A stretch of 64,000 nt of DNA from Nitrosospira sp. Nl5 (GCF_900102495.1 NZ_FMVQ01000008.1:88316-152315), one strand, 5' to 3'. Numbered from the stretch's first letter, positions 21,427 to 32,175 are shown. Program-made: numbers and translations. Notes: a model not told the origin generated them from the sequence alone.

Positions 21427-21843
21427 TCATCCTTCCAGGATTTCAAAGTCGTGGGTTAGTTCCGCCGTTTTTTCCAGCATTATCGAGGCGGAGCAGTATT
21501 TTTCCGCGGAAAGGCTGATGGCCCGCTCCACTTGCCCCGGCTTCAGTTTTTTCCCGGTCAGGATGAAATGGAAATGGATACGGGTGAACACCTTAGGTTC
21601 TTCCTGTGCCCGCTCCGCTTCGATTTCCACCACACAATCGCTGATGTCCTGACGGCTTTTTTTAAGAATCAGCACCACGTCGAAAGCGGTGCAGCCTCCG
21701 GTCCCCATTAACACCATTTCCATCGGGCGCGGTCCCAGATTTCTGCCGCCCGCTTCCGGCGGTCCGTCCATCAGCACCGTATGGCCACTGCCGGATTCGC
21801 CTAGAAAGCTCATTCCATCCTTCCACTCAATACGTGTTTTCAT
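21427..21843 (-). CDS. OsmC/Ohr-family protein (YhfA-like)
   Basis: Small thiol-peroxidase-fold protein of the OsmC superfamily. Visible features are MEMVLMGTGGCTAFDVV, with the N-terminal-domain cysteine in GGCTA, and EKYCSASIML, with the second conserved cysteine. This arrangement is typical of the YhfA branch. I place the start at 21843 (MKTRIEWKDGMSFLGESGSG), giving 138 residues. In-frame ATGs ten and twenty codons upstream are possible. It converges with coq7. The substrate, probably an organic hydroperoxide, is inferred. Confidence 0.87.
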   Translation of the reverse strand: MKTRIEWKDGMSFLGESGSGHTVLMDGPPEAGGRNLGPRPMEMVLMGTGGCTAFDVVLILKKSRQDISDCVVEIEAERAQEEPKVFTRIHFHFILTGKKLKPGQVERAISLSAEKYCSASIMLEKTAELTHDFEILEG

Positions 21844-21963
21844 GCTGTTTTTTCCGAAAACATTTTCAGGCATTATTTTAATCCCGTTCTGCAGGTAAAG
21901 CATCCGGCATAAAGCGTGGCGAGAGCGGCCGCGGTCACGGGTGATGAGATTAAATGCAAGGTT

Positions 21964-22725
21964 TTAAGGTGGATCAGGCGCCGGGGTCAGTCGATACCAT
22001 AACATGCCAATGGCTTCGTGCAGGAAGAGTCTGCTTTTTTGCAGGGCTTCAGCAGTGGGAATGAATGCGAACAAGTTCGTTTTATATCTCGTAGTGAATG
22101 CGGTAGCCGCTGGTGTAACCTTGAAGCCGGCCTGTTCAAACTCCCGTGATGCTCTTGGCATATGCCAGGCGTGAGTAACTAGCGCGATATGCGTAATTCC
22201 GTCTTTTTTCAGCATGGCGAAGCTTTTGTAGGCGTTTTCGCGGGTATTTCCGGAAGCTCCTTCTATCCATTTAACCGGAACCAGAAACTCCTTTTCCAAC
22301 GCCGCCTTCATTTGTGCCGCTTCAGAGATGCCGCTGCCCAGGGGGCCTCCACCCGTCGCCAATATCGGTTTACCAGTGAGCCGATGTAGCCGCGCGGCGT
22401 ATCGAACGCGCTCCAGGCCAAGGCGGCTTACAGTATGGCCATGATATTCCGGGGCGTTGAAATATGTACTGCTACCCAGCACTACGATGGCTTGTATACC
22501 GTTATTGGCGAAGCTGGGAGGAGGTAGCGTTTCCAGCTTACGCAGTGCGGTTTCAGCGACAAATGGGGTAGACAGCAGATAAAGGAGAGTCAGCGTGACT
22601 GCCACCAAAACCTTGCCGGCCACTGGGCGGCGCTTGAGAAGCAGAACTCCCATGACACCCAACAGAATGAGATTTAATGGAGGAAGCAAGAATGCGCTTA
22701 CCAAGGTCGTCGTAAACCAGCCCAT
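21964..22725 (-). CDS. YdcF/ElyC-family membrane protein (DUF218)
   Basis: Inner-membrane protein of 253 residues with two N-terminal helices (about 5-28 and 37-55) and a DUF218 domain (IQAIVVLGSSTYF, LATGGGPLGSGISEA, NTRENAYKSFAML, ALVTHAWHMPRA). E. coli ElyC and SanA relatives act in envelope integrity and lipid-carrier turnover, but the exact reaction of this member is unknown. It lies downstream of the cytochrome c terminator on the minus strand, so it probably has its own promoter. Confidence 0.85.
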   Translation of the reverse strand: MGWFTTTLVSAFLLPPLNLILLGVMGVLLLKRRPVAGKVLVAVTLTLLYLLSTPFVAETALRKLETLPPPSFANNGIQAIVVLGSSTYFNAPEYHGHTVSRLGLERVRYAARLHRLTGKPILATGGGPLGSGISEAAQMKAALEKEFLVPVKWIEGASGNTRENAYKSFAMLKKDGITHIALVTHAWHMPRASREFEQAGFKVTPAATAFTTRYKTNLFAFIPTAEALQKSRLFLHEAIGMLWYRLTPAPDPP

Positions 22726-22844
22726 GACTCAATTGGTGGGTTCATGAATAGGAAAGCAAGTTATTCCTATTGATATAACATACGTGTGCGGCATAAAATC
22801 GGTAACGTCATTATCTGCCGATATCATTGTTCCAATCGAGAAAT

Positions 22845-22876
22845 AAAAAAGCCGACGGATCCGTCGGCTTTTTTAT
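22845..22876 (-). terminator. Intrinsic terminator of the cytochrome c gene (bidirectional form)
   Basis: A perfect GC stem built on GCCGACGGATCCGTCGGC is flanked by A-rich and T-rich tracts on both sides (ATAAAAAA and TTTTTTAT), so it can terminate in either direction. It lies about 25 nt past the cytochrome c stop on the minus strand. Confidence 0.92.
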
Positions 22877-22901
22877 TAACTAACGTCGGCGTACGTAAGC
22901 T

Positions 22902-23213
22902 TTACTTAAGTGTCAGGATCCACGTCGTCAGGGCCTTGGCATTGTCGTCACTGACGTTTGCATTCGGCGGCATCGGAACCGGACCCCAAACTCCCTGGCT
23001 TCCTTTCTTCACTTTCTCCGCCAGTTTGGTTGGGGCGTCCGCATCATCCTTGTATTTGGCTGCAATGTCCTTGAATGCTGGTCCAACCAATTTCTTGTCA
23101 ACCGTGTGACAATTCATGCAACCGCTACTTTTTGCCAAGTCCGCGTTCGCTTGCGCGGTACCGACGATCAACAGGGCTGATGCTGCAACCATTCCCATCC
23201 AGACAGCTTTCAT
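22902..23213 (-). CDS. Periplasmic class I cytochrome c (cytochrome c-552 type)
   Basis: Monohaem electron carrier of 103 residues with a cleavable signal peptide ending near AQANA. The haem motif is CMNCH (32-36), and the axial Met lies in PVPMPPNANVSD near the C-terminus. The layout GPAFKDIAAKYKDDADA and the ending NAKALTTWILTLK closely resemble the soluble cytochrome c-552 of Nitrosomonas, which carries electrons between c554/cM552 and terminal oxidase. AAAGGAGC precedes the ATG with ideal spacing, and a strong terminator follows. These features suggest high expression from its own promoter. Confidence 0.93.
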   Translation of the reverse strand: MKAVWMGMVAASALLIVGTAQANADLAKSSGCMNCHTVDKKLVGPAFKDIAAKYKDDADAPTKLAEKVKKGSQGVWGPVPMPPNANVSDDNAKALTTWILTLK

Positions 23214-23240
23214 GCTTGCTCCTTTTATCCGTTAATTTAG

Positions 23241-25370
23241 TTAGAAAGGGGATTCTATCTTACCTTGAATTTCGCAGACGCGCAGCAATTCCCGCAAGTC
23301 AGAGATTTCCGGTAAGCATTTAACGCCGTGGCAGACCCACGCGTTGACAGCTTTATCCGTTGCCATCGGTTTATTCAGACTCAACGGCAGCCCGGCAAGT
23401 TCCGCGTGCAAGGCAAATATAAGCGTATAAGGGGAACCGCACACCAATGCTTGTCTCCATTCCGCCAGAGCATGCATCTGACCGCGGAGAATGACAACCT
23501 GCGGCGGCGCGAGTGATTGCTCCAGCGCTACCAGGAAACTGCAGCAGGAACTGGCCTGGCGGGATATGGTGGAATAGAATAATTCCAGCGCGCGCTCCGC
23601 CGTTTGCAAATAGCGGAACTCGCCGAGCAGATGCCCCAGTCGCTGCAGAGCATACGCCGCCACGCCGTTGCCTGAAGGTGTGACATTGTCATGACCAGGC
23701 TTGGGGCGAAAAATCAGCTTCTCGTGATCGTGGCTGGTGAAGAAAAATCCTCCGGCCTGCCTGTCTTCAAATTGCTCCAGCAGCACGTCGGCCAGTGCAA
23801 TGGCAAAATCCAGATCAGCCTGACGATACTCGGCTTGCATCAGTTCCAGTAAACCATCCAGCAGGAACGCGTAATCGTCAAGATAAGCGTTGAGATGCGC
23901 ATTCCCATCCTTATACGTCGCCAGCAGGCGGTTATCTTTCCATAGCGTGGAACGAATGAAATCCACTGCCAGCGCAGCCGATTGCACCCACTCGGCGCGC
24001 CCGAATACACGGCCCGCACGCGCCATTCCTTTGATCATCAAGCCGTTCCAGCTGGTTAGAATTTTCTCGTCACGCCCCGGATGCACGCGTAATTCGCGCT
24101 CGGTGAAAAGTTTTCTGCGCGCCGACGCAAGCCATTGTTGCGCTTCTTCGTCACTGATGTCGGCAGCCAGCGCAACTTCCGCAAGCGGCTGGGCGATCTC
24201 CAGGTTCCAGTGCTTCTGTTCGAAGTTTGGACTACGCGAGAGGCCGTAGTAGGAGGCAATCACGGCATATTCTTCCGGCAGCAGAATTTGGGCGATCTGG
24301 TTGCGATCCCACACGTAGAACTTGCCTTCCTCGTTTTCAGAATCGGCATCCAAGGTGGAGTAATAACCGCCCTGCGTCACCTCCGTATTCTCTGTACTCG
24401 TCGCGCTCTCTTTGTTCCCGGTCTCTGTCCCGCCTTCTCTTCGCGGCTGCATTTCGCGCAGCACCCATTCGGCCGTTTCCTCCACAATCCGCTTGAACAG
24501 GGCGTTGCCGGTGGCTAGCCAGGCGTCGGCGTAGAGCCGCAACAACGGGGCGTTGTCATAAAGCATTTTTTCGAAATGCGGGATATGCCAGTACCGATCC
24601 GTGCTGTAACGGCAGAAACCGCCGCCGAGCTGGTCATAGATGCCGCCTTCCGCCATCTTCTGCAGGGTATTGGTTGCCATCCCCAATGCTTCCTCATTCC
24701 CGGTGGTAAAGTAACGGCGCAAGCAGAACTCGAGTTCGGTGGGATGAAGGAACTTTGGTGCATCACCAAAACCGCCATTCACCGGATCGAACCGGTCTCT
24801 CAACTCCGCCAGCGCCTGATCAAGCGGCTGTGTCGAGAATGCTGGCGTCATCGTGGTTTTTGCCGGGAGCAGGTTAGCGAACGATTTTAGCAGCGAGACG
24901 CTCTGTTTTTCGATTTCCGTACCGCGTGCATAATAAGCCTCGGCGACACGTGGCAACAGATCCAGGAAGCCCGGGAGGCCGTGACGGGGGGCTTTAGGAA
25001 AATATGTGCCGCCGAAAAATGGTTTTTGGTCAGGCGTCAGAAACAGGGTCAGCGGCCAGCCGCCATGACGCTGGGTTAGCATGTAAAGGGCGGTCTGATA
25101 AATCTGGTCGAGATCAGGACGCTCCTCGCGATCCACCTTGATGTTTACGAAGTGCTGATTCATCATCGCTGCCACTTCCGCATCTTCAAAAGATTCATGC
25201 GCCATGACATGGCACCAGTGGCAAGCCGAGTAACCGACGGAAAGCAGTATCGGCTTGTTCTGCATACCCGCCAGCGTCAGCGCTTCCTCTCCCCATGGAT
25301 ACCAGTCCACAGGATTGTCCGCGTGCTGAAGAAGATAAGGGCTGGTTTCGTTGACGAGATGGTTGAGCAT
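23241..25370 (-). CDS. DUF255 thioredoxin-domain protein (YyaL/SSP411 family)
   Basis: Large cytosolic protein of about 709 residues. It has an N-terminal thioredoxin-like domain with CHWC at 50-53 ([16 protein letters not shown]), followed by an (alpha/alpha)6-barrel region resembling glycosidases or cellobiose epimerases ([30 protein letters not shown]). The biochemical function is not established in bacteria. I start it at ATG 25370 ([17 protein letters not shown]), the family N-terminus. The longer frame would run into ilvD. It is followed 27 bases later by cytochrome c. Confidence 0.9.
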   Translation of the reverse strand: MLNHLVNETSPYLLQHADNPVDWYPWGEEALTLAGMQNKPILLSVGYSACHWCHVMAHESFEDAEVAAMMNQHFVNIKVDREERPDLDQIYQTALYMLTQRHGGWPLTLFLTPDQKPFFGGTYFPKAPRHGLPGFLDLLPRVAEAYYARGTEIEKQSVSLLKSFANLLPAKTTMTPAFSTQPLDQALAELRDRFDPVNGGFGDAPKFLHPTELEFCLRRYFTTGNEEALGMATNTLQKMAEGGIYDQLGGGFCRYSTDRYWHIPHFEKMLYDNAPLLRLYADAWLATGNALFKRIVEETAEWVLREMQPRREGGTETGNKESATSTENTEVTQGGYYSTLDADSENEEGKFYVWDRNQIAQILLPEEYAVIASYYGLSRSPNFEQKHWNLEIAQPLAEVALAADISDEEAQQWLASARRKLFTERELRVHPGRDEKILTSWNGLMIKGMARAGRVFGRAEWVQSAALAVDFIRSTLWKDNRLLATYKDGNAHLNAYLDDYAFLLDGLLELMQAEYRQADLDFAIALADVLLEQFEDRQAGGFFFTSHDHEKLIFRPKPGHDNVTPSGNGVAAYALQRLGHLLGEFRYLQTAERALELFYSTISRQASSCCSFLVALEQSLAPPQVVILRGQMHALAEWRQALVCGSPYTLIFALHAELAGLPLSLNKPMATDKAVNAWVCHGVKCLPEISDLRELLRVCEIQGKIESPF

Positions 25371-25393
25371 GGTTTTACGTGTTGGGCCAGCGA

Positions 25394-27067
25394 TTAATCT
25401 GTTATTGCTCCCTGGCTGGCAGTGGAAACCGATTTGGCATATTTTGCCAGTACTCCGCGTGTATAGCGCGGCTGCGGTGCTCGCCATTCAGCACGCCGCC
25501 GCGCAAGCTCATCCTCCGAGACATTGAGTTGCAGCAGACGCTGCTCGGCATCTATGGTGATGGCATCTCCTTCATGCACCAGCGCGATCGTTCCGCCCAC
25601 AAATGCTTCCGGAGCGACGTGGCCGACCACCATGCCGTAGGTGCCGCCCGAGAAGCGGCCGTCTGTAATGAGTCCCACTGAATCCCCCAATCCTTCCCCG
25701 ATGAGGGCGGAGGTGGGCGAGAGCATCTCACGCATGCCCGGACCTCCCTTGGGGCCTTCATACCGTATGACAACTACATCGCCTGGCCGGATTTGACGCG
25801 CGAGTATTGCTGCCATGCAAGCTTCTTCCGACTCGAATACCCGCGCCGGACCAGTGATCTTTGGTGTTTTCACTCCGGTGATTTTGGCGACGCAACCCTC
25901 GATGGAGAGATTGCCTTTGAGTATCGCGAGATGTCCCTGCGCATACATGGGATTTTCCCATTGCCGGATGACATCCTGATCCTTGCGTGGCGTTGCAGGA
26001 ATGCCCTCTAATACTTCAGTGATGGTCTGGCCGCTTATAGTCAGGCAATCGCCATGCAGCAGGCCATGTTCAAGCAGCATCTTCATTACTTGAGGAATGC
26101 CTCCCGCCTTGTGCAGATCGGTCGCAACATACCGCCCGGAAGGTTTCAGATCGCACAGTACCGGCACTTTGCCGCGCATGCGTTCGAAATCGTCGATAGT
26201 GAGCTCCACTTCCGCCGCATGGGCAATGGCGAGGAAATGCAGCACCGCATTGGTCGAACCGCCGATCGCCATGATCACGGCAATCGCATTTTCGATGGAT
26301 TTTTTGGTAATGATGTCACGCGGACGGATTTGTGACCTGATTGCGTCAACGAGCGTTTCGGCCGAGCGGGCGGCGCTCACGCATTTCTCGTCATCCTCCG
26401 CCGCCATTGTCGAAGAGTACGGCAGGCTCATTCCCATCGCTTCAAATGCTGATGACATGGTGTTGGCGGTAAACATGCCTCCACAGGAACCGGCGCCGGG
26501 GCACGCGCGGCGCTCTACTTCAAGCAGTTCCCTTTCGTCTATCTTGTGTGATGTATATTGGCCGACTGCTTCGAAGGCACTGACAATCGTCAAATCTCTT
26601 CCCTTATAATGGCCGGGTTTGATGGTGCCGCCGTAAACGAAGATGGCCGGAACATTCATTCGCGCCATCGCAATCATTGCGCCGGGCATGTTTTTGTCGC
26701 AGCCGCCAATCGCAATGACTCCGTCCATGCTTTCCGCCTGCACCGCGGTTTCAATCGAGTCCGCGATCACTTCACGGGAGACCAGCGAATATTTCATGCC
26801 CTCCGTGCCCATGGAGATCCCGTCCGACACGGTGATCGTGCCGAACATCTGAGGCATTGCACCCGCTTCTTTCAAAGCATTTTCGGCATTGATCGCCAAC
26901 ACGTTCAATCCCTTATTGCACGGTGTGATGGTGGAGAAGCCGTTGGCTATGCCGACGATGGGCTTGTCGAAATCCTTGTCACTGAAACCCACCGCTCGCA
27001 GCATGGCACGGTTGGGAGTGCGCTGCGCACCTTGGGTGATTGCCCGGCTGCGGGGATTATCTGGCAT
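25394..27067 (-). CDS. ilvD: Dihydroxy-acid dehydratase
   Basis: Iron-sulfur dehydratase of isoleucine/valine (and CoA) synthesis, 557 residues. Signatures include [13 protein letters not shown] and [22 protein letters not shown], which carry cluster cysteines, and [19 protein letters not shown] at the C-terminal end. The initial block [17 protein letters not shown] is also typical. It is probably transcribed with the DUF255 gene that starts 23 bases downstream. Confidence 0.97.
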   Translation of the reverse strand: MPDNPRSRAITQGAQRTPNRAMLRAVGFSDKDFDKPIVGIANGFSTITPCNKGLNVLAINAENALKEAGAMPQMFGTITVSDGISMGTEGMKYSLVSREVIADSIETAVQAESMDGVIAIGGCDKNMPGAMIAMARMNVPAIFVYGGTIKPGHYKGRDLTIVSAFEAVGQYTSHKIDERELLEVERRACPGAGSCGGMFTANTMSSAFEAMGMSLPYSSTMAAEDDEKCVSAARSAETLVDAIRSQIRPRDIITKKSIENAIAVIMAIGGSTNAVLHFLAIAHAAEVELTIDDFERMRGKVPVLCDLKPSGRYVATDLHKAGGIPQVMKMLLEHGLLHGDCLTISGQTITEVLEGIPATPRKDQDVIRQWENPMYAQGHLAILKGNLSIEGCVAKITGVKTPKITGPARVFESEEACMAAILARQIRPGDVVVIRYEGPKGGPGMREMLSPTSALIGEGLGDSVGLITDGRFSGGTYGMVVGHVAPEAFVGGTIALVHEGDAITIDAEQRLLQLNVSEDELARRRAEWRAPQPRYTRGVLAKYAKSVSTASQGAITD

Positions 27068-27242
27068 GAATACTCCTGGAGAGTGTTGAAAACCTGGAAA
27101 GTCCTTGAATCATGGAGGTCGCGGGAGGAAGTGCTTTAACGTTGAATCATGATACAGAAAGAAAACAGTCGAACCAGCGCCCCCTGCGGCAAGCGGCTGT
27201 TGCCGTATAATTCATTATTTTACCGCAAAAAAAGCAAACCTT

Positions 27243-28130
27243 ATGCTCGTTCATCCGCAGTTCGACCCTGTCGCCATTTCTCTTGGGCCCCTTGCAATCC
27301 GATGGTACGGCCTCATGTATCTCCTGGGATTTGCGCTGTTCATACTGCTGGGCCGCTATCGTATCAAGCGTCATCCTGAAAGAGCGTTCACGACCAGTAT
27401 GCTCGACGACATGCTGTTTTACGGCGTCCTGGGGGTTATACTTGGCGGCCGCCTGGGACATGTATTATTTTATCAGCCCGGCTATTATCTACAGCACCCG
27501 CTGGAAGTCTTTGCGGTGTGGCAGGGCGGAATGTCGTTTCATGGCGGTTTTCTTGGCGTGATATCCGCAATGGCGCTGCTGGCCCGAAAATATAAATTGC
27601 AGTGGCTGGCTGTCACGGATTTTATCGCGCCGCTGGTACCCTTGGGGCTGGGTGCGGGCCGCATTGGTAATTTCATCAATGCGGAGTTGTGGGGACGCCC
27701 AACCGACGTGGCGTGGGGGATGATTTTCCCCCATGTGGACGACTTGCCGCGTCATCCTTCCCAGCTCTATGAATTTGCGCTGGAGGGGTTGGCATTCTTT
27801 GCATTGATGTGGATTTACTCAGCCAAGGCGCGACCGGTAGGAGCGGTCTCGGGCATGTTCCTGATCGGCTATGGCGTATTCCGTTCGTTTGCCGAGTTTT
27901 ACCGCGAACCGGAGGATGGTTTCATAGGTGTGATGACTCTGGGCATCAGCATGGGACAATGGTTATCGCTACCGATGATTGCAGCGGGCGCGGGCATGCT
28001 GATTTGGGCGTATCGGGCGAAGGGAAGTCCGCCGTCGCCCGGGTTGGAGTCGCACGAGCCAGATAGGCCAGACAGGCCAAGCAAGCCGGACAGGCCGGGA
28101 AGAAAGAAGAGTAGACGAGATCTGAAGTAG
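27243..28130 (+). CDS. lgt: Prolipoprotein diacylglyceryl transferase
   Basis: Inner-membrane enzyme that transfers diacylglycerol from phosphatidylglycerol to the lipobox cysteine of prolipoproteins. About seven membrane segments are seen, with the catalytic/substrate motifs MSFHGGFLG and [20 protein letters not shown]. The fold ends near residue 262 ([11 protein letters not shown]). A charged tail of about 30 residues follows, with DRP/KP repeats ([18 protein letters not shown]), which is unusual for Lgt and probably cytosolic. The gene is divergent from ilvD. Confidence 0.95.
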   Translation: MLVHPQFDPVAISLGPLAIRWYGLMYLLGFALFILLGRYRIKRHPERAFTTSMLDDMLFYGVLGVILGGRLGHVLFYQPGYYLQHPLEVFAVWQGGMSFHGGFLGVISAMALLARKYKLQWLAVTDFIAPLVPLGLGAGRIGNFINAELWGRPTDVAWGMIFPHVDDLPRHPSQLYEFALEGLAFFALMWIYSAKARPVGAVSGMFLIGYGVFRSFAEFYREPEDGFIGVMTLGISMGQWLSLPMIAAGAGMLIWAYRAKGSPPSPGLESHEPDRPDRPSKPDRPGRKKSRRDLK

Positions 28131-28139
28131 GATTTCTGC

Positions 28140-28736
28140 ATGTCCTTACGCCATTCCTACACTGTTATTGCTCCGCTTTATGACGCCTTGCTTGCCACGG
28201 CGGGCACCGGTGTGCGTGCGGCGAGCCTCGGGCAATTGCCGCAGCAAGGCGATCTCGATATCCTCATCAGCGGCATCGGTTCCGGCCTGGATCTGCCTTA
28301 TCTTCCCTTATGCCATCATTATGTAGGCCTGGATCTTACCGCCGCCATGTTAACGCGTGCAAAATCCCGCATCGGAGGTCATCGCCTGAATCTCATTCGG
28401 GGCAACAGTATGTCACTGCCGTTCGCGGATGAATCCTTTGATCATGTGGTGCTGCATTTGATTCTCGCGATAGTGCCTGACGCGGCTGCCTGTTTGCGGG
28501 AAACCGCGCGTGTACTAAAACCCGGCGGAAATGTGCTGATACTCGACAAATTTCTTAAGCCGGGGGAAACTGCGTGGATCAGGCGAACGTTGAACCTGCT
28601 GTCGCGGCATATCGTTACGCGGCTGGATGTCATATTTGAGGAGGCATTGGCGGGTGTTCCGCAATTGAAACTAAAAGTGGATGTGCCAGTGCTCGCGGGT
28701 GGCTGGTTTCGTAGTATCTGCCTGGCGAAAGAATAA
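28140..28736 (+). CDS. Class I SAM-dependent methyltransferase (UbiE/PmtA-like)
   Basis: Methyltransferase of 198 residues. The SAM-binding motif is ISGIGSGLDLPYLP, with YVGLDLTAAML (motif II) and LPFADESFDHVV and LRETARVLKPGG (post-I/motif III). YDALLA at the N-terminus and RHIVTRLDVIFEEAL near the end resemble phospholipid-type or UbiE-like enzymes. The substrate cannot be assigned. It begins 9 bases after the lgt stop, so co-transcription is likely. Confidence 0.82.
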   Translation: MSLRHSYTVIAPLYDALLATAGTGVRAASLGQLPQQGDLDILISGIGSGLDLPYLPLCHHYVGLDLTAAMLTRAKSRIGGHRLNLIRGNSMSLPFADESFDHVVLHLILAIVPDAAACLRETARVLKPGGNVLILDKFLKPGETAWIRRTLNLLSRHIVTRLDVIFEEALAGVPQLKLKVDVPVLAGGWFRSICLAKE

Positions 28737-28741
28737 CCATA

Positions 28742-29512
28742 ATGCGGAATGAATGCGGCGACCACGGGCCTGCTTCAGGTTTAAGGATTTTGGGGCGTAT
28801 GCGAGCAGAATTTACTGTCTCTGCGCTGAACCATCGATACGGTTTATTGGGAAATCTCCTGCCCTGTCTTGTCATCTTCGCGCTCGCCGTTGCACTCTCT
28901 TTCTCATTTGCCATCCTGCCTGCCTGGGCACTCGATGTCAAAAGCCCTGGTGCGGGCTGGACCGAGGCATACCGTACCGGCGAGCTTGTCATTTTTACGA
29001 AAGATGTGGAAGCGGGCCGCAGCATTGTGGCAACCGCCGAAGTCGAGGCTTCACCAGAGACCGTTTTCAACGTGGTTAACGACTTCGATCACTACCCGGA
29101 TTTCATGCCATATGTAAAGGAATCGCGCGTGCTCAGCCGCAAGAGCGACAGTGAAGTTGTGACGTACACCCGTATTACGCCGCCGTTTGTGAGCGAGCGC
29201 GATTATCCGCTCAAGTTCAGAATGACTCGTGGCACGCCCGCAAACAACGGCGTATTCAAGACCGAATGGACCGCGCGTCCCGACGCTCAACCTGAGGTCG
29301 AGGGCGTCGTGCGAATCAGGCTCAGCGAAGGCTCATGGCTCGCGGAACCGTTGGATGGCGGCACCCGCACTCGGCTCACCTACACATTGCTGACGAATCC
29401 GGGCGGCCTGATCCCCGACTTTGTCGCAAATATGTCGAACACCATCGCAATCCCCAAACTCTTCAAGGCTGTGATGAAACGCTCGGCCGAAAAAGCGGCG
29501 GCGGAGAAGTAA
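28742..29512 (+). CDS. SRPBCC/START-like exported protein
   Basis: 256-residue protein with a long N-terminal region containing a hydrophobic export signal (about residues 38-63, ending ILPAWALD) and then an SRPBCC/polyketide-cyclase-type lipid-binding fold (IVATAEVEASPETVFNVVND, YVKESRVLSR, YTRITPPFVSERDYPLKF, LTYTLLTNPGGLIPDF). Likely periplasmic binding of a hydrophobic ligand, inferred from the fold. A start at ATG 28799 (MRAEFTVSAL) would give a more normal signal peptide and has GGGG just upstream. The gene is 5 bases after the methyltransferase. Confidence 0.75.
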   Translation: MRNECGDHGPASGLRILGRMRAEFTVSALNHRYGLLGNLLPCLVIFALAVALSFSFAILPAWALDVKSPGAGWTEAYRTGELVIFTKDVEAGRSIVATAEVEASPETVFNVVNDFDHYPDFMPYVKESRVLSRKSDSEVVTYTRITPPFVSERDYPLKFRMTRGTPANNGVFKTEWTARPDAQPEVEGVVRIRLSEGSWLAEPLDGGTRTRLTYTLLTNPGGLIPDFVANMSNTIAIPKLFKAVMKRSAEKAAAEK

Positions 29513-29704
29513 ACAGCTGCGCTAATCAACCCCTTATCATAATATGCAATCGCCGCTTATCGGTTCGTTAACCAAAGTCCGGCGCCTGTAGCGAATTCAC
29601 GTAAAGGTGAATATAGTGAGTGACAGCTAAACCAAAAAATGAAGCGCAAGCCGAATTAGGTTCAGTACGTTTACAAATTGAATAATTAGCAAGGCGTAAT
29701 TATT

Positions 29705-30850
29705 ATGACTATGGCAAATGACCAAAATCTCGATACTGATAAACTTTCTCCAACTGCCAGAAAAATGCTCGGGCTTCGAGACGAAGTACTCCTGGAATGG
29801 GGAAAAAGGCTTCGACAGACTGTCAAGGAAGCCGAAAAACTGCCCCAGCCAATCCTGATCAATACCTTACCCGCCCTATACTGCAACCTTGCAGAAGCTA
29901 TTACGCCTGGCTACCCAAGAGCCACAGCAGATGAAGGTAACACTGTTGCCACTGAACACGGCGGCGAACGGGCGCGGCTAACGAACTACAATGCCCATTC
30001 TGTTATTTCAGAATATCAGATACTGAGATGGACGATCTTTGATGTTCTAAAGCTAAATGGCATTCAGCTTAACGACGATGAATTTTTTTTGATCAATGTT
30101 TCTATTGATGGATCGATACGTGAGGCAGTGAATGCCTTCGCTCTAGCGCAAGCGGCCCTGCACGAAGGATTCATCGCAGCCCTTACGCACGACTTGAGAA
30201 ATCCACTATCAAATGCGCTTGTTTATGCTGAGCTGATCAAATGCTCTTCAGATTTAGCCAAGATAAAGGAGTTTGCGCAAGGAATCACTGACAATCTAAG
30301 CCGCATGGATGAAATGATTCGGGATTTGCTCGATTCCGTAAAATTCCACGCTGGAGAACGCCTCCACCTTCGTCTTGAGGAATTCGACATACAAAAGGTC
30401 GTGAAGGAAGTGTGCGACCAATTTACTGTCGCGCATGGTCCACGCTTTCGATTTGTTGGCAATACGTGCAAAGGCTGGTGGGACCGTGAGGCAATAAAAA
30501 GGGCAATTGAAAATATTGTTGGCAATGCGGTGAAATACGGCGCTCCCGACACTCCTGTTCGAATTAATATCGATTCGCAAAATGGACGCATGCTGCTGAG
30601 TGTGCATAATGAAGGAGAACCTATCCCCCCCGAACAAATCGAGTGTATATTTCAGGTGTTCCGTAGAGCAGTTGCTGCAAAAGAAGGAAACAAAGAAGGT
30701 TGGGGTATAGGCTTGCCGTATGTTCGCAATGTCGCGGAAAGTCATGGTGGAAGTGTTGCAGTCGATAGCGCAATAAACCGAGGAACAACCTTCACCATAG
30801 ACATTCCGCTGGACTCAAGGGCCTACCAGGATGCTCCTACGCTCGGCTGA
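29705..30850 (+). CDS. Orphan sensor histidine kinase
   Basis: Soluble histidine kinase of 381 residues with no membrane segment. The N-terminal roughly 140 residues resemble the RsbRD-type helical sensor region (LLEWGKRLRQTVKEAEKLPQPIL). The phospho-acceptor His162 is in ALTHDLRNPLSN, the N box NIVGNAVKYG is at 270-279 and the G box GWGIGLPYV at 332-340. The third ATP motif is the HNEGEPIP variant. No response regulator is adjacent. Codon use looks more AT-rich than that of the flanking housekeeping genes, which suggests an accessory gene. Confidence 0.85.
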   Translation: MTMANDQNLDTDKLSPTARKMLGLRDEVLLEWGKRLRQTVKEAEKLPQPILINTLPALYCNLAEAITPGYPRATADEGNTVATEHGGERARLTNYNAHSVISEYQILRWTIFDVLKLNGIQLNDDEFFLINVSIDGSIREAVNAFALAQAALHEGFIAALTHDLRNPLSNALVYAELIKCSSDLAKIKEFAQGITDNLSRMDEMIRDLLDSVKFHAGERLHLRLEEFDIQKVVKEVCDQFTVAHGPRFRFVGNTCKGWWDREAIKRAIENIVGNAVKYGAPDTPVRINIDSQNGRMLLSVHNEGEPIPPEQIECIFQVFRRAVAAKEGNKEGWGIGLPYVRNVAESHGGSVAVDSAINRGTTFTIDIPLDSRAYQDAPTLG

Positions 30851-31186
30851 AATTGGATTAATCCAGGAATAGCGGCCGGCGGGCAATGAGACTGAACGAA
30901 TGCCTGAAGGCGAAATGAAGATGCCGCGTTCGCATAATTTGTAGTAGTTTCGATTTTAGTCTAATGGAATTATCGTCCTTTCCCAAACGGATCAGAGTGA
31001 AGGGGGAACGGGAATTTCCATATACGAGGAGAGGCGACCGAAATCAATATTATGACAGCGGTATCTATCGCCGGCATAGAATGTTATGCGAGTGCATGAC
31101 ATGGATGAGCGCGGGGCAGAGGTCCTGCCTCAAAGAAAGCCCGGGATCTATGGCTGCAATCTTTACCTTCCTAGACTCATTGCTGC
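30851..31186. other. Intergenic stretch upstream of ynfA
   Basis: These 336 bases hold no gene I can support. Short open frames exist on the plus strand, including one that overlaps ynfA in another frame, but none has recognisable protein features. No hairpin with a T tract, tRNA or clear promoter stands out. Confidence 0.5.
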
Positions 31187-31519
31187 ATGTTTGCGCTAAA
31201 AACCTTCTTTCTTTTCGCGGCCACAGCGATTGCGGAAATCGTCGGTTGCTATTTGCCCTACCTCTGGCTCAAGCAGGGCCAGAGCGCGTGGCTTCTTTTG
31301 CCTGCCGCCGCAAGCCTCGCGTTGTTTGCATGGTTGCTCACGCTCCACCCCACAGCCGCCGGCCGCACCTATGCCGCGTATGGAGGCGTCTACATTTTTG
31401 TGGCGGTGCTCTGGCTCTGGTCCGTCGAGGGTATCAGGCCAACGGCCTGGGATGTGGCAGGTTCCATGGTGGCGCTCGCGGGTATGGCTATTATCATGTT
31501 TGGACCAAGACATGGATAA
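31187..31519 (+). CDS. ynfA: YnfA-family small membrane protein (UPF0060)
   Basis: 110-residue inner-membrane protein with four hydrophobic helices, related to small multidrug-resistance-like transporters. The family pattern is clear: [20 protein letters not shown], the loop [19 protein letters not shown] and [20 protein letters not shown]. YnfA is a reported drug efflux protein in Shigella, but the natural substrate here is unknown. Confidence 0.93.
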   Translation: MFALKTFFLFAATAIAEIVGCYLPYLWLKQGQSAWLLLPAAASLALFAWLLTLHPTAAGRTYAAYGGVYIFVAVLWLWSVEGIRPTAWDVAGSMVALAGMAIIMFGPRHG

Positions 31520-31681
31520 CCGAACAGGAGGCATTATTTCCACTCCGGGAATTTTTCGTGCTTCCATGACGTTTGGTTGACTTCTCTACTCGAAACCTTA
31601 CAATCGCACTGAATATCCGGATTTTTTGGTCTGGCGAACAACGATCAGATAAAAATGCATAAGCTTTCAAGGAGAAAATAG

Positions 31682-32032
31682 ATGGCCGCGAAAATAAAGG
31701 GTGCTTTGCCAGTCCTTCTCTCAGTATTTCTTGTTGGTTGCTCAGCAACTTCAACGACACCCGAAGGAAAGTCCGTTGAGCTTGTGACTGAAAAGCCGCC
31801 CGGTAATTGCAAGCCGCTAGGTGACGTCGTCGGTTCCCAAGGCAATTGGTTCACGGGAGACTACACATCAAATAAGAACCTGCTCATCGGCGCCAGAAAC
31901 GATCTGCGCAACAAGGCGGCTGAAATGGGTGGAAACTATGTTTGGGTGCAAGACTCAAATAATACCAATGCATGGGGAAGCCTGGGGACGACAAACACGA
32001 CGGTCTTGGGTGTTGTCTACCGCTGCGAGTAA
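31682..32032 (+). CDS. Small DUF4156-like lipoprotein
   Basis: 116-residue lipoprotein with signal peptide and lipobox VFLVGC (Cys20). The mature part has CKPLGDVVGSQGNWFTGDYT, NDLRNKAAEMGGNYVWVQ and a final VVYRCE, a layout typical of DUF4156 envelope-stress-type lipoproteins (RcsF-like fold). The function is unknown. A GGAGAAAATAG precedes the ATG. Confidence 0.8.
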   Translation: MAAKIKGALPVLLSVFLVGCSATSTTPEGKSVELVTEKPPGNCKPLGDVVGSQGNWFTGDYTSNKNLLIGARNDLRNKAAEMGGNYVWVQDSNNTNAWGSLGTTNTTVLGVVYRCE

Positions 32033-32175
32033 GTCAACGAGGGCTTCCAGGTGCTTTTAAGGGGCAAGGAAATGCTGTGTCCCTACGCAGAATTTCTCCG
32101 GTTCAACCGAACCGCTAAATAAAGCTGCGCCAGTTGCTTAATTTGCATGCTGGCGATCACGAGTACCATTGGAGC

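Noticed and set aside
25371..25487. 39-residue extension of the DUF255 protein
   Set aside because: It would overlap the 3' end of ilvD, and the family N-terminus starts at [14 protein letters not shown].
30964..31569. 201-residue plus-strand frame over ynfA
   Set aside because: It overlaps the well-supported YnfA gene in another frame and has no recognisable protein features.
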